Shown here piece by piece: positions 1 through 5,858 of a DNA stretch of 8,733 bases. The first letter of the stretch is position 1. Each line of letters opens with the position of its first letter. The notes under the pieces were generated by a model. The model was given only the letters and a program-made list of their open reading frames with translations, did no database searches and was not told the DNA's origin. Both the position numbers and the translations under genes were made by a program. The stretch is from Atopobiaceae bacterium UBA5363. Lineage in GTDB: Bacteria; Actinomycetota; Coriobacteriia; Coriobacteriales; Atopobiaceae. The stretch is from NCBI GenBank assembly GCA_002407925.1, contig DHPN01000026.1:4434-13166 (forward strand), given 5' to 3'.

Positions 1-465
1 ACAGACGAGCGTAAGAAGAAATATGACTTTTCTGACCCCTACTATGACTCCTATGTTTGCATGGCTGCGAAAAGTGACAGCGACATCACAGACTACAATG
101 CTCTGTCTGGCAAGACGGTTGCTGCAAAGACGGGAACGCAGGGAGCCACCTGTGCCGAGTCTCTCAAGGATCAATATGGCTTCTCTATAACCTACTTCGA
201 CGAGTCCTCGCTTATGTATCAAGACGTTCTTACGGGAAACTCTGTTGCCTGCTTTGAGGACTATCCAGTGATGGCCTATGGAATCTCTCAGGGCAATGGC
301 CTCAAGGTCGTTACTGAGGAGAAGGATGACTTCTCTACGCCTTATGGCTTCGCCGTTATGAAGGATCAGAATTCCGATCTTCTCGCGGCCTTCAACAAGG
401 GTCTTGCGAGTCTTAAGGACAATGGCAAATACGACGAGATTGTCAATAAATATCTCAACTCCTAG
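1..465 (+). CDS. Polar amino-acid ABC transporter substrate-binding protein (5' truncated by window)
   Basis: The C-terminal 154 residues of an extracellular solute-binding protein of family 3 (SBP_bac_3), which captures a polar amino acid and delivers it to the permease encoded next. Reading frame 1 is open from the first base, so the gene starts before the window and its signal peptide cannot be seen. The visible part opens with the family signature TDERKKKYDFSDPYY. It then has the second-lobe strand GKTVAAKTGTQGA, the hinge region EDYPVMAYG, and the usual end FSTPYGFAV...FNKGLASLKDNGKYDEIVNKYL. The stop is TAG at 463-465. The permease follows after 63 bases and then the ATPase, all on one strand, which is a standard operon order. 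GlnH-like proteins are the closest in feel, but the ligand (glutamine, other polar amino acid or cystine) cannot be decided from this fragment. Confidence 0.93.
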   Translation, partial: TDERKKKYDFSDPYYDSYVCMAAKSDSDITDYNALSGKTVAAKTGTQGATCAESLKDQYGFSITYFDESSLMYQDVLTGNSVACFEDYPVMAYGISQGNGLKVVTEEKDDFSTPYGFAVMKDQNSDLLAAFNKGLASLKDNGKYDEIVNKYLNS

Positions 466-495
466 TTGATATGGGCAAACAGATTTTGGATATGG

Positions 496-535
496 GGCTC
501 ATACAGCCCCCGGATGTAAGGGCGGCGTATGAGCC
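496..535 (+). promoter_or_regulatory. Hairpin enclosing the permease ribosome site and start codon
   Basis: GGCTCATAC at 496-504 is the exact reverse complement of GTATGAGCC at 527-535, giving a 9-bp stem. Its right arm contains the permease ATG at 529-531. The loop holds the likely ribosome site (AAGGG, 518-522), which can pair further through GCCC 506-509 with GGGC 520-523. No T-run follows, so this is not an intrinsic terminator. The position suggests it lowers permease translation or protects the upstream binding-protein message, giving more binding protein than permease. The pairing is seen in the sequence; the function is inferred. Confidence 0.55.
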
Positions 536-1206
536 TATCGAGCTTGTTAGAAACATTTGAGCAGCTGGCTCCGATGCTGGCGGGGGGATTTGTCACCACA
601 TTGCAGGTGACGGTCTCCTCCCTCATTATCGCTATGGTATTGGGCATCCTTGTATGTTTGATGCACATATCGCATAAGAGAGTGCTGCGAGGTATCGCAA
701 AATTTTATATCTGGATTATTCGTGGCACACCGATGCTTGTGCAGGCGTTTTACATCTACTTTGCCGTACCCCAGCTCATTCAGCTCAGCACCGGATCGTC
801 TTTTCGCATTGATGTCTTTACGGCAAGCCTTATAACGCTTTCGCTCAACGCCGGAGCCTACCTTTCAGAAATATTCCGCGGCTCCATTGAATCGGTCGAT
901 AAGGGCCAGATGGAGGCGTCGCGCAGCCTAGGCGTCAGCTATGCCACTTCCATGAGGAAGATCATTTTGCCTCAGGCAGTGCGCATATGCCTTCCCTCGT
1001 TGGTTAACCAATGCATTATCACGTTGAAGGATTCGACCATTCTCTATGCCATTGGCCTGGGCGAAATAATGTATCAGGCGAAGATTTATGTCGGCAGGAC
1101 CATGGAATCATTTGCCACATACACGTGGGTGGCAATTTGTTTTCTTTTGATCACCAGTGTCCTTATGCTCATCTCTAGGACTGTCGAGAAAAGGATGCAT
1201 GCGTAA
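529..1206 (+). CDS. Polar amino-acid ABC transporter permease (HisM/GlnP type)
   Basis: An inner-membrane permease subunit of 225 residues, the normal size for the HisMQ/GlnP family. It forms the channel for the amino acid delivered by the binding protein and is powered by the ATPase encoded next. Hydrophobic spans lie at about residues 24-47, 57-80, 97-112, 155-180 and 200-217. RGTP at 65-68 and the cytoplasmic coupling (EAA) loop, EASRSLG...LPQA at about 129-150, are both typical. ATG 529 is chosen because an in-frame stop lies just upstream at 517-519 and AAGGG sits 6 bases before it. That ATG is inside the stem described at 496-535. Only one permease gene is present, so the channel is probably a homodimer. 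The ATPase gene overlaps or abuts its end. Substrate is unknown. Confidence 0.94.
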   Translation: MSLSSLLETFEQLAPMLAGGFVTTLQVTVSSLIIAMVLGILVCLMHISHKRVLRGIAKFYIWIIRGTPMLVQAFYIYFAVPQLIQLSTGSSFRIDVFTASLITLSLNAGAYLSEIFRGSIESVDKGQMEASRSLGVSYATSMRKIILPQAVRICLPSLVNQCIITLKDSTILYAIGLGEIMYQAKIYVGRTMESFATYTWVAICFLLITSVLMLISRTVEKRMHA

Positions 1207-1942
1207 AATGGCAAATCCAAAGATAAAGGTCGTGGGGCTAAAAAAGGCTTTTGGTGATCTAGAGGTGCTGAAAGGCATAGATCTCGAGATCAGCTCAGGG
1301 GAGGTAGTTTGCATCATAGGTCCCTCAGGATCGGGTAAATCGACATTTTTGCGTTGTCTCAATCGTCTCGAGGAACCAACGGCAGGCGAGATATTCGTAG
1401 ACGGAGAAAGCATTACCAGCAATGGTGCGGACGTTGATCGTGTCCGTCGTCATTTGGGAATGGTTTTTCAGCAGTTTAACCTCTTCCCGCATTACACGGT
1501 GAAGCAAAACCTTATGTTTGCTCCTGTAGAGCTTAAGCTTAAAACGCCAGTAGAGGCCGAAAAGACGGCAATTCGCCTGCTTGATCGTGTTGGCCTCGGT
1601 GATAAGGTAGATGCAAAGCCTCGAGAGCTTTCAGGCGGCCAGCAACAACGTGTTGCCATTGCTCGGGCTTTGGCCATGGAGCCTGACATCATGTTGTTTG
1701 ATGAGCCAACGAGCGCTCTTGACCCTGAGATGGTCAGCGAGGTGCTTGACGTAATGCGAGAGCTGGCTGAGGAAGGGATGACCATGGTCATAGTGACCCA
1801 CGAAATGGGGTTTGCGCATGATGTCGCTGATCGGGTCATATTCATAGACGATGGCGTGATCGTAGAGCAGGGAACCCCTGAGCAGGTCATGGACCATCCT
1901 CAAAGCGTGCGGACGAAGAGCTTTCTCAGTAAGGTGCTATAG
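1199..1942 (+). CDS. Polar amino-acid ABC transporter ATP-binding protein (GlnQ type)
   Basis: A cytoplasmic ATPase of about 247 residues that drives the importer. All ABC motifs are intact (numbered from ATG 1199): Walker A GPSGSGKST 41-49, Q-loop within MVFQQFNLFPH near 89-98, signature LSGGQQQR 144-151, Walker B IMLFDEP 164-170 with the D-loop SALD just after, and H-loop VTHEM with His201. The fit to the GlnQ/HisP group is strong. The open frame extends back to 1157, but that start lies deep inside the permease gene and has no ribosome site. AAAAGGA at 1189-1195 precedes ATG 1199, which overlaps the permease end by 8 bases and suggests coupled translation. ATG 1208 is a fair alternative (244 residues). 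No further transporter gene follows, so this is the operon's last gene. Confidence 0.94.
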   Translation: MRKMANPKIKVVGLKKAFGDLEVLKGIDLEISSGEVVCIIGPSGSGKSTFLRCLNRLEEPTAGEIFVDGESITSNGADVDRVRRHLGMVFQQFNLFPHYTVKQNLMFAPVELKLKTPVEAEKTAIRLLDRVGLGDKVDAKPRELSGGQQQRVAIARALAMEPDIMLFDEPTSALDPEMVSEVLDVMRELAEEGMTMVIVTHEMGFAHDVADRVIFIDDGVIVEQGTPEQVMDHPQSVRTKSFLSKVL

Positions 1943-1964
1943 GTTGAATTTTGGCGTGGTGGGG

Positions 1965-2012
1965 GCAGAAAAGTTTTTTGCGTGTCCTAATGGGTCAGAT
2001 AGGCTTTTCTGC
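1965..2012 (+). repeat. 9-bp inverted repeat downstream of the ABC operon
   Basis: GCAGAAAAG at 1965-1973 and CTTTTCTGC at 2004-2012 are perfect inverted repeats separated by 30 bases. A second pair, CCTA 1986-1989 with TAGG 2000-2003, extends the right-hand stem across a bulge. It starts 22 bases after the ATPase stop, where a transcript end would be expected. The T-run (1974-1979) lies inside the loop rather than after the stem, so it does not look like a standard intrinsic terminator. It may be a weak 3' structure or chance. Confidence 0.3.
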
Positions 2013-2235
2013 TTGGTAATATTTGGGAAATGTTCTTCTTGCTTTTAGGTAATTATTCAACGAAGTGATGTTGAGGAATTTGCTGCAGCTGGGGCAGACG
2101 TAATCCTTGTCCCTGCTCCTGGGACCATTTGCCAACTTGCGCTGATGAGCAAAATAACAGGCGTTGATATCCACCATATTGGTGACTCTGGCTATACGGG
2201 CAGTGCTGGCTATCTTGAACATAGCTGGCACTGCC
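2013..2235 (+). pseudogene. Remnant of a DUF7916-type (PEP-mutase/TIM-barrel-like, formerly 'haloacid dehalogenase-like') gene
   Basis: Frame 3 has no start or ribosome site here, yet encodes family-like blocks. DVEEFAAAGADVILVPAPGT (2067-2126) is followed directly by ICQLALMSKITGVDIHHIG and DSGYTG (2127-2201). As I recall the intact family, the first block (…EFIEAGADVILVPAVGT) is followed by about 35-40 further residues (VPG…SQE…T) before the second (IRQIALMSKMTGADIHHIGDAGY). The two are therefore joined here by an in-frame deletion at the shared Thr codon. Further up, VIFGKCSSC (about 2016-2042) loosely resembles the IIAGKMH block and is cut from the rest by TAG at 2046-2048. After GYTG the frame leaves the family pattern and enters a palindrome. 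The N-terminal two thirds of the gene are gone. This is a fossil with no product expected; the limits are approximate and the family name is from memory. Confidence 0.65.
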
Positions 2236-2236
2236 C
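2198..2236 (+). repeat. Strong 16-bp stem-loop at the end of the gene remnant
   Basis: GGGCAGTGCTGGCTAT (2198-2213) pairs along its whole length with ATAGCTGGCACTGCCC (2221-2236) across a 7-base loop (CTTGAAC). Fourteen pairs are Watson-Crick and two are G-U wobbles in the + strand RNA. In the opposite RNA the two wobbles become A-C mismatches, so the + strand transcript folds better. The tail TAGAATAATTTATTG is AT-rich but not a clean T-run. It lies between the converging ABC operon and nitroreductase gene and may serve as a transcript end or stabiliser. It may also be an operator or a rearrangement scar. Confidence 0.6.
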
Positions 2237-2299
2237 TAGAATAATTTATTGCGCCTTTGCATGCATGTGGTCGCAGTGACTCAAGATTACGTTGGGCTT

Positions 2300-2872
2300 T
2301 TAGCGTGCGACGCTGACGCGAAGAGTTACGTCTTCGGGCTCTTTGGGGTCTGGCTTAGCCCCTATGCCACCAAAAGGCATCTCGCCTACGAGTTTGTAGT
2401 CCCTCGGAACATTGAATAGCTTGTAGACGGCGTCATCGATAACAGGGTCATAGTGCTGCAAGCTTGCGGCCACGTCTAGCTCACGCAAGGCACTCCAAAC
2501 GCTAATTTGGAGCATGCCATTTGACTGCTGGGCCCAAATGGGAAAGTTGTCAACGTACAGGGGATATTGCTTTTGGAGCGAGGTCACGGTCTTTTGATCG
2601 ATGAAATACAAAATCGTGCCTGCTCCTGCCTTGAAGCTATCCAACTTTTCGCGAACGACCTCACCCTTGAAGGCATCGTATGCTGCGTCCCACAATTGAT
2701 TTTGTTTGTCGCCGAGAGCTATGACAACTCTTTGGCTGTGCATGTTGAATGCGTCTGGAACAAGCTCCACGACCTTTTCTACGGTTTTAACGACAGCGTC
2801 TTCGCTGACGGGAAGTTTTTTGTTGATGTGATAGTACGTGCGTCTTTGCGCGAGCGAATCTATGATTCCCAT
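2300..2872 (-). CDS. Nitroreductase family protein (Frm2/Hbn1-like)
   Basis: A small FMN-dependent oxidoreductase of 190 residues, a normal length for the Frm2/Hbn1 branch of nitroreductases. Family blocks in order: RRTYY 10-14 at the FMN-binding N-terminus, PDAFNMHSQRVV 39-50, SFKAGAGTILYF 79-90, the long conserved FPIWAQQSNGMLQ 110-122 at the dimer and flavin site, ASLQHY 136-141 and MPFGG 165-169. The physiological substrate of this branch is poorly defined (nitro compounds or quinones in vitro, with links to redox and lipid signalling in yeast). ATG at 2872-2870 is chosen because GGAGG lies 8 bases upstream; the longer frame starts with a TTG that overlaps this ribosome site. The gene follows the lipid kinase gene by 61 bases and has its own possible -10 box. 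It ends facing the remnant gene. Confidence 0.93.
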   Translation of the reverse strand: MGIIDSLAQRRTYYHINKKLPVSEDAVVKTVEKVVELVPDAFNMHSQRVVIALGDKQNQLWDAAYDAFKGEVVREKLDSFKAGAGTILYFIDQKTVTSLQKQYPLYVDNFPIWAQQSNGMLQISVWSALRELDVAASLQHYDPVIDDAVYKLFNVPRDYKLVGEMPFGGIGAKPDPKEPEDVTLRVSVAR

Positions 2873-2880
2873 AGAACAAA

Positions 2881-2885
2881 CCTCC
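2881..2885 (-). promoter_or_regulatory. Ribosome binding site deciding the nitroreductase start
   Basis: CCTCC on the + strand reads GGAGG on the - strand, 8 bases before ATG 2872. It overlaps the in-frame TTG at 2887-2885, which rules that TTG out as the start and removes five residues from the longest frame. Confidence 0.8.
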
Positions 2886-2916
2886 AAAGGTATACGTTGA
2901 ACACCTGTCGATACTC

Positions 2917-2922
2917 ATTATA
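2917..2922 (-). promoter_or_regulatory. Possible -10 box for the nitroreductase gene
   Basis: The - strand reads a perfect TATAAT here, 45 bases before the start codon and just after the lipid kinase stop (2934). No good TTGACA-like hexamer is found 16-18 bases upstream, inside the kinase 3' end, so the promoter is either activator-dependent or fortuitous. If real, the nitroreductase can be made apart from the kinase. Confidence 0.35.
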
Positions 2923-2933
2923 GATAGGACGCT

Positions 2934-3845
2934 TTACATAGTGCTCTGACTTCCGTAAAACGCTGAAACTCGCTGAGGCTTGATGTTAAGAGATACAGGC
3001 AGACAGGGGCCGTCGTCTCCGTCCATGCCGCATCGTAAGTTTCCCTCCAGGCACTCGATCCTCATGCTTGTGCCATGCATGTACAGGGTGTGATCATTGT
3101 CTTCGATAGAAGTGCGCAAGACATCTGGGGCTAGAGAGAGCAACGCCGGCAGAGATGCGTCCTTTAATACGAGGAGATGTATCAGGCCATCGTCTATAGC
3201 AGCGTCTGCTTGATCGGTAAAGAGATTGACGAGGGCGTTGCTGGAAAAGGCTACAAACGAGTTAACCTTCTCTTCCCTGCTCCTTCCATCGACGCTTATG
3301 CGCAGGCGATGTTGCTCATTGTCCCCGATTCGCTGTAGCTCGCTTGCCACATAGGCGAGAAACCCCAAACGCGTTTTATCTTTAGAGGGCACTTCGCGAA
3401 TGCCCTCTGGAAGCGACCCGCCTGTGAGCGTGTAGATATAAGGTGTTCCATTGGCAAAGATGATGTCTATGCGCCTTTTCCGCGTGGGGTTGAACTCACC
3501 GAGCGCCTCAGGGATTGCTGAGGGGATGCCGAGGACACGTGCGAACCCGTTTCCCGTGCCTCCTGGCAGAATCCCCAAGATAGGAAGGTCTTCGTCATCT
3601 TGCGCACCATCAAGGAGGCCTCGCACGGCGTGGCTTACAGTGCCGTCCCCTCCGACAACAAAAACCGCGGTTGATCCCTCCTCACGCGCGGCTCGTGCGA
3701 TGTCCGAGACATCCTTGGCGTCTTTGCTCACATAAGGCACAACCTTGTCAAAGAACTGACGCAGATGCGTTGAGATCGCATTGACCAGCTCGCTTTGCCC
3801 TTCTTTTCCCGAGTGCGGATTGACGATGACCACGACATCTTTCAT
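2934..3845 (-). CDS. Diacylglycerol kinase family lipid kinase (DagK/YegS/BmrU-like)
   Basis: A soluble or peripheral-membrane kinase of 303 residues, the usual size of the bacterial DagK/YegS family. Such enzymes phosphorylate a lipid hydroxyl with ATP, often recycling diacylglycerol into phospholipid synthesis. The catalytic DAGK domain fills the first half: NPHSGK 9-14, GGDGT 65-69 (nucleotide-binding loop) and PGGTGNGFAR 94-103. The second half is the YegS-like beta-sandwich domain with DDG 218-220 and an acidic DGDDG 275-279 near the place of the usual catalytic DGE. The motif reads NGFAR where many members have NDFAR, a known kind of variation. ATG at 3845-3843 is chosen because a perfect AGGAGG lies 6 bases upstream; the longest frame begins with a TTG ten codons earlier that has no ribosome site. 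The lipid substrate is unknown. The gene is divergent from the kdp-like operon. Confidence 0.93.
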   Translation of the reverse strand: MKDVVVIVNPHSGKEGQSELVNAISTHLRQFFDKVVPYVSKDAKDVSDIARAAREEGSTAVFVVGGDGTVSHAVRGLLDGAQDDEDLPILGILPGGTGNGFARVLGIPSAIPEALGEFNPTRKRRIDIIFANGTPYIYTLTGGSLPEGIREVPSKDKTRLGFLAYVASELQRIGDNEQHRLRISVDGRSREEKVNSFVAFSSNALVNLFTDQADAAIDDGLIHLLVLKDASLPALLSLAPDVLRTSIEDNDHTLYMHGTSMRIECLEGNLRCGMDGDDGPCLPVSLNIKPQRVSAFYGSQSTM

Positions 3846-3851
3846 GAAGTG

Positions 3852-3857
3852 CCTCCT
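3852..3857 (-). promoter_or_regulatory. Ribosome binding site deciding the lipid kinase start
   Basis: CCTCCT on the + strand gives AGGAGG on the - strand, 6 bases before ATG 3845. This is the best ribosome site in the window and fixes the start; the upstream in-frame TTG (3875) would place this site inside the coding region. Confidence 0.85.
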
Positions 3858-4023
3858 CACGTGGGCAGTACTCAATAGATACCTTCCATATACCCTTTGA
3901 AGGGATAGGGCAAGGTTTGGATCTCTTTATATGAGTCTTAATGGCGCCTTTAGCTATTTTTCCCGAGCTTCATTTCCTCTTTATCCCGTTAGTTGTGTAC
4001 TTAAACCGTACGGCGTGGTCAAT

Positions 4024-4031
4024 AAAGGAGA
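4024..4031 (+). promoter_or_regulatory. Ribosome binding site of the 51-residue membrane protein
   Basis: AAAGGAGA sits 5 bases before ATG 4037. It supports 4037, not the longer-frame ATG at 3941, as the start and is the main reason to treat this short frame as a real gene. Confidence 0.75.
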
Positions 4032-4036
4032 CCTCT

Positions 4037-4192
4037 ATGAGCAAGACCTATGCGGCTGCGAGATGGGTAAACGATGCTTCGTCTGATTCACTCTTTCTCA
4101 GCAAGCGTATATTTCATGTTGTCTGTCTTGTCTGTGCGGTGCTCGTTGCATGTTGCGTGGGAGAGTTCATCTATACTGTGTGTCTCTTTTAA
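4037..4192 (+). CDS. Small cysteine-rich single-span membrane protein (unknown function)
   Basis: A 51-residue protein that I do not recognise. Residues 1-24 are polar, with basic residues just before the membrane segment (LSKR). Residues 25-51 form one long hydrophobic span, IFHVVCLVCAVLVACC then VGEFIYTVCLF, with five cysteines (30, 33, 39, 40, 49) and a buried Glu43. No lipobox or cleavage motif is evident. A good ribosome site supports it. It lies 70 bases before the KdpD-like kinase on the same strand, so it is probably co-transcribed with the two-component system. Its end (LVACCVGEFIYTV) has a faint resemblance in layout to KdpF, the small Kdp-complex subunit, but this is far too weak to name it. 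It could be a modulator of the sensor or of the downstream ATPase, or a leader peptide. Confidence 0.6.
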   Translation: MSKTYAAARWVNDASSDSLFLSKRIFHVVCLVCAVLVACCVGEFIYTVCLF

Positions 4193-4250
4193 AAGATGCA
4201 GAACGTGAGACTGCCGTACATGAAGCAGCATCTACTCCGTCACACATGGC

Positions 4251-4256
4251 GGAAGG
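4251..4256 (+). promoter_or_regulatory. Ribosome binding site of the KdpD-like kinase
   Basis: GGAAGG sits 6 bases before ATG 4263, and a second AAGG follows at 4257-4260. This supports 4263 as a true start, so the short kinase is not simply a gene whose 5' end has been missed. Confidence 0.7.
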
Positions 4257-4262
4257 AAGGTC

Positions 4263-5858
4263 ATGGGCGCAAGCGCGGCGAGGGAGTTGCATAGTAGCGA
4301 GTTCTCCGAAAGGGAGTGGACTGAGGCAGCGGAGCAGGGAAATGCCTTTTTCGACATTGCAAAGACGCTTGGTATTCTAGCGGCGGTTACGCTGGTTTCG
4401 CTCATGTTCGACGCCCTGGGCTTTTCTGAGGTAACCATTGTTGTGACCTATGTGCTTGGCGTGTTGCTTACGGCGATTGCGACGCCAAAGCGCATCTACT
4501 GTTTTTTGTCGAGTGCAGTTTCCGTCCTCGCATTCAACTTCTTTTTTACGACGCCACGCTACTCATTTCAGGCATGGGGCAAGGAGTATCCCGGGACATT
4601 CGCGGTAATGTTTGTGGTTGCATTTGTGGCGAGCTGGCTTACGATGCAGCTCCGCGAACAGGCTCGCTGCGCAGCGGTAGCATCGAGGCGCACACAGGTG
4701 CTTCTGGATTGTGACCAACTCTTGCAGGCCTGCCGCACAAGCGACGAAATAGTTAATGTCATGTGCCGTCAGCTTATAAAGCTTTTGGGCTATGACGTGA
4801 CATGGCTGTGTGCCGCTGGCAAGGGCCTTGCGAAGCCTAAGACCTTGCGCCTTTCTGGTGCTGTTGACACGACACCCTTGGGCTCTTCTGAGCAAAGCTG
4901 CGCTCAGTGGGTTTTCGAGCATAACAAATGTTCAGGGGCTACCACGAGCACCTCTTCGGAGGCATCTTGCCTTTATCTAACCGTTCGTGCCTCAGATGTC
5001 ATCTTCGGCGTCGTGGGCATTCACGTCGGCCATGAGAACATCAACTCGGACGAAAGAAGCATCGTCCTGTCCATCATTGGAGAGACGGCCCTGGCTCTGG
5101 AGCGTGACAGAGCGCTGGCAGAGCGTGAGGCTGCGGCCGTCCTTGCAAAAAACGAGCAGCTGCGTGCCAATCTTCTGCGCTCCATCTCCCATGACCTTAG
5201 AACGCCCCTGACGGCCATCTCAGGAAATGCTGACATTCTTCTAAGCGAGGACGTTTCAATAGAGAAGGCAGACAGGCGAAGGCTTTTGGCTGACATATAC
5301 GACGACGCTCAATGGCTTACCAACCTTGTAGAGAACCTTCTTGCCGCTACCAAGCTCGAAAATGGGACAGTGCGCCTGAACCTTACCTGTGAGGCGGTCG
5401 ATGATATGATCGAAGAAGCCCTGCGGCATGTGAGCCGGGAGGCCCGATCCCATCAAATACAGGTGGTTCCCACCGACGACATATTGCTTGTGCGAGCTGA
5501 CGGCCATCTTGTCGTCCAAGTGATCGTAAACCTAATAAATAATGCCATCACCCATACGCCGGCGGGGTCTCACATTGTCATTGCAGCTGATCGTAATGGC
5601 GACTTCGTGCGTGTGAGCATACGAGATGACGGGCCAGGCATACCGGACGCCGAGAAGGAGCGGGTTTTTGAGTCGTTTTACACGATCAACCATGGGCAGG
5701 CAGACAGCCATCGCAGCATGGGGCTAGGGCTTTTCCTTTGTCGCTCTATTGTGGAGGCCCATGGGGGCACCATCTACGTGACAGACAGCCATCCGCATGG
5801 CTGCGTGTTTGTCTTTACCCTTCCTGCTGAGGAGATCCCTCGTGATGATGCGAAATAA
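4263..5858 (+). CDS. kdpD: KdpD-like sensor histidine kinase lacking the N-terminal KdpD/Usp domains
   Basis: A membrane sensor kinase of 531 residues. Four closely packed spans (about 34-52, 56-73, 78-95, 112-128) form the DUF4118 domain, with the KdpD hallmark FNFFFTTPRYSF at 91-102. A GAF-like region covers about 145-280 and a short coiled segment follows. The HisKA domain has SISHDLRTPLTAI with phospho-acceptor His310. The HATPase domain has N-box VNLINNAITHTP 422-433, G1 DDGPGIP 455-461 and G2 GLGLFLC 487-493, so the enzyme should be active. Classical KdpD is near 890 residues; the roughly 370-residue N-terminal part with the KdpD ATP-binding and Usp domains is absent. The upstream DNA encodes the small membrane protein, with no trace of that domain. 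The partner KdpE gene overlaps its end by 14 bases. Potassium or general cation/osmotic sensing is inferred from the family. Confidence 0.92.
   Translation: MGASAARELHSSEFSEREWTEAAEQGNAFFDIAKTLGILAAVTLVSLMFDALGFSEVTIVVTYVLGVLLTAIATPKRIYCFLSSAVSVLAFNFFFTTPRYSFQAWGKEYPGTFAVMFVVAFVASWLTMQLREQARCAAVASRRTQVLLDCDQLLQACRTSDEIVNVMCRQLIKLLGYDVTWLCAAGKGLAKPKTLRLSGAVDTTPLGSSEQSCAQWVFEHNKCSGATTSTSSEASCLYLTVRASDVIFGVVGIHVGHENINSDERSIVLSIIGETALALERDRALAEREAAAVLAKNEQLRANLLRSISHDLRTPLTAISGNADILLSEDVSIEKADRRRLLADIYDDAQWLTNLVENLLAATKLENGTVRLNLTCEAVDDMIEEALRHVSREARSHQIQVVPTDDILLVRADGHLVVQVIVNLINNAITHTPAGSHIVIAADRNGDFVRVSIRDDGPGIPDAEKERVFESFYTINHGQADSHRSMGLGLFLCRSIVEAHGGTIYVTDSHPHGCVFVFTLPAEEIPRDDAK

Larger units (their letters stand above)
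3846..4036. other. Divergent intergenic region between lipid kinase and the kdp-like operon
   Basis: This 191-base gap must carry promoters for both directions, but no convincing -35/-10 pair stands out by eye on either strand. It contains two copies of TCTTTAT (3924-3930, 3978-3984) and related TCTTAATGGC (3936-3945). These resemble the unit of the tandem repeat upstream of the P-type ATPase gene. An 8-bp palindrome CCGTACGG lies near 4006-4014. A frame opening at ATG 3941 runs through it but has no ribosome site. Confidence 0.5.

Noticed and set aside
1157..1198. Longer start for the ABC ATPase
   Set aside because: It would overlap the permease gene by 50 bases, has no ribosome site, and adds residues absent from the GlnQ family.
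1965..1981. Intrinsic terminator after the ABC operon using the TTTTTT run
   Set aside because: The only local stem (GCAGAAAA with TTTTTTGC) uses the T-run itself as an arm and is AT-rich, so there is no GC stem followed by a free T-run.
1995..2231. A 78-codon - strand frame with a CPSC motif
   Set aside because: It lies antisense to the DUF7916-like remnant, whose + strand frame has recognisable family blocks; the CPSC pair is a by-product of that sequence and there is no ribosome site.
3846..3875. TTG start ten codons upstream for the lipid kinase
   Set aside because: The AGGAGG ribosome site would then lie inside the coding region; ATG 3845 starts at the family's usual N-terminal strand.
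3941..4036. N-terminal extension of the small membrane protein from ATG 3941
   Set aside because: No ribosome site precedes 3941, while AAAGGAGA sits just before 4037; the extension would fill the promoter region of the operon.
4150..4380. A 76-codon + strand frame across the kinase start
   Set aside because: It overlaps both the small membrane gene and the kinase start in another frame, has no ribosome site and no recognisable feature.
4563..5296. Several - strand frames antisense to the KdpD-like gene
   Set aside because: They are composition shadows of a gene with complete domain motifs and show no start signals or family features.
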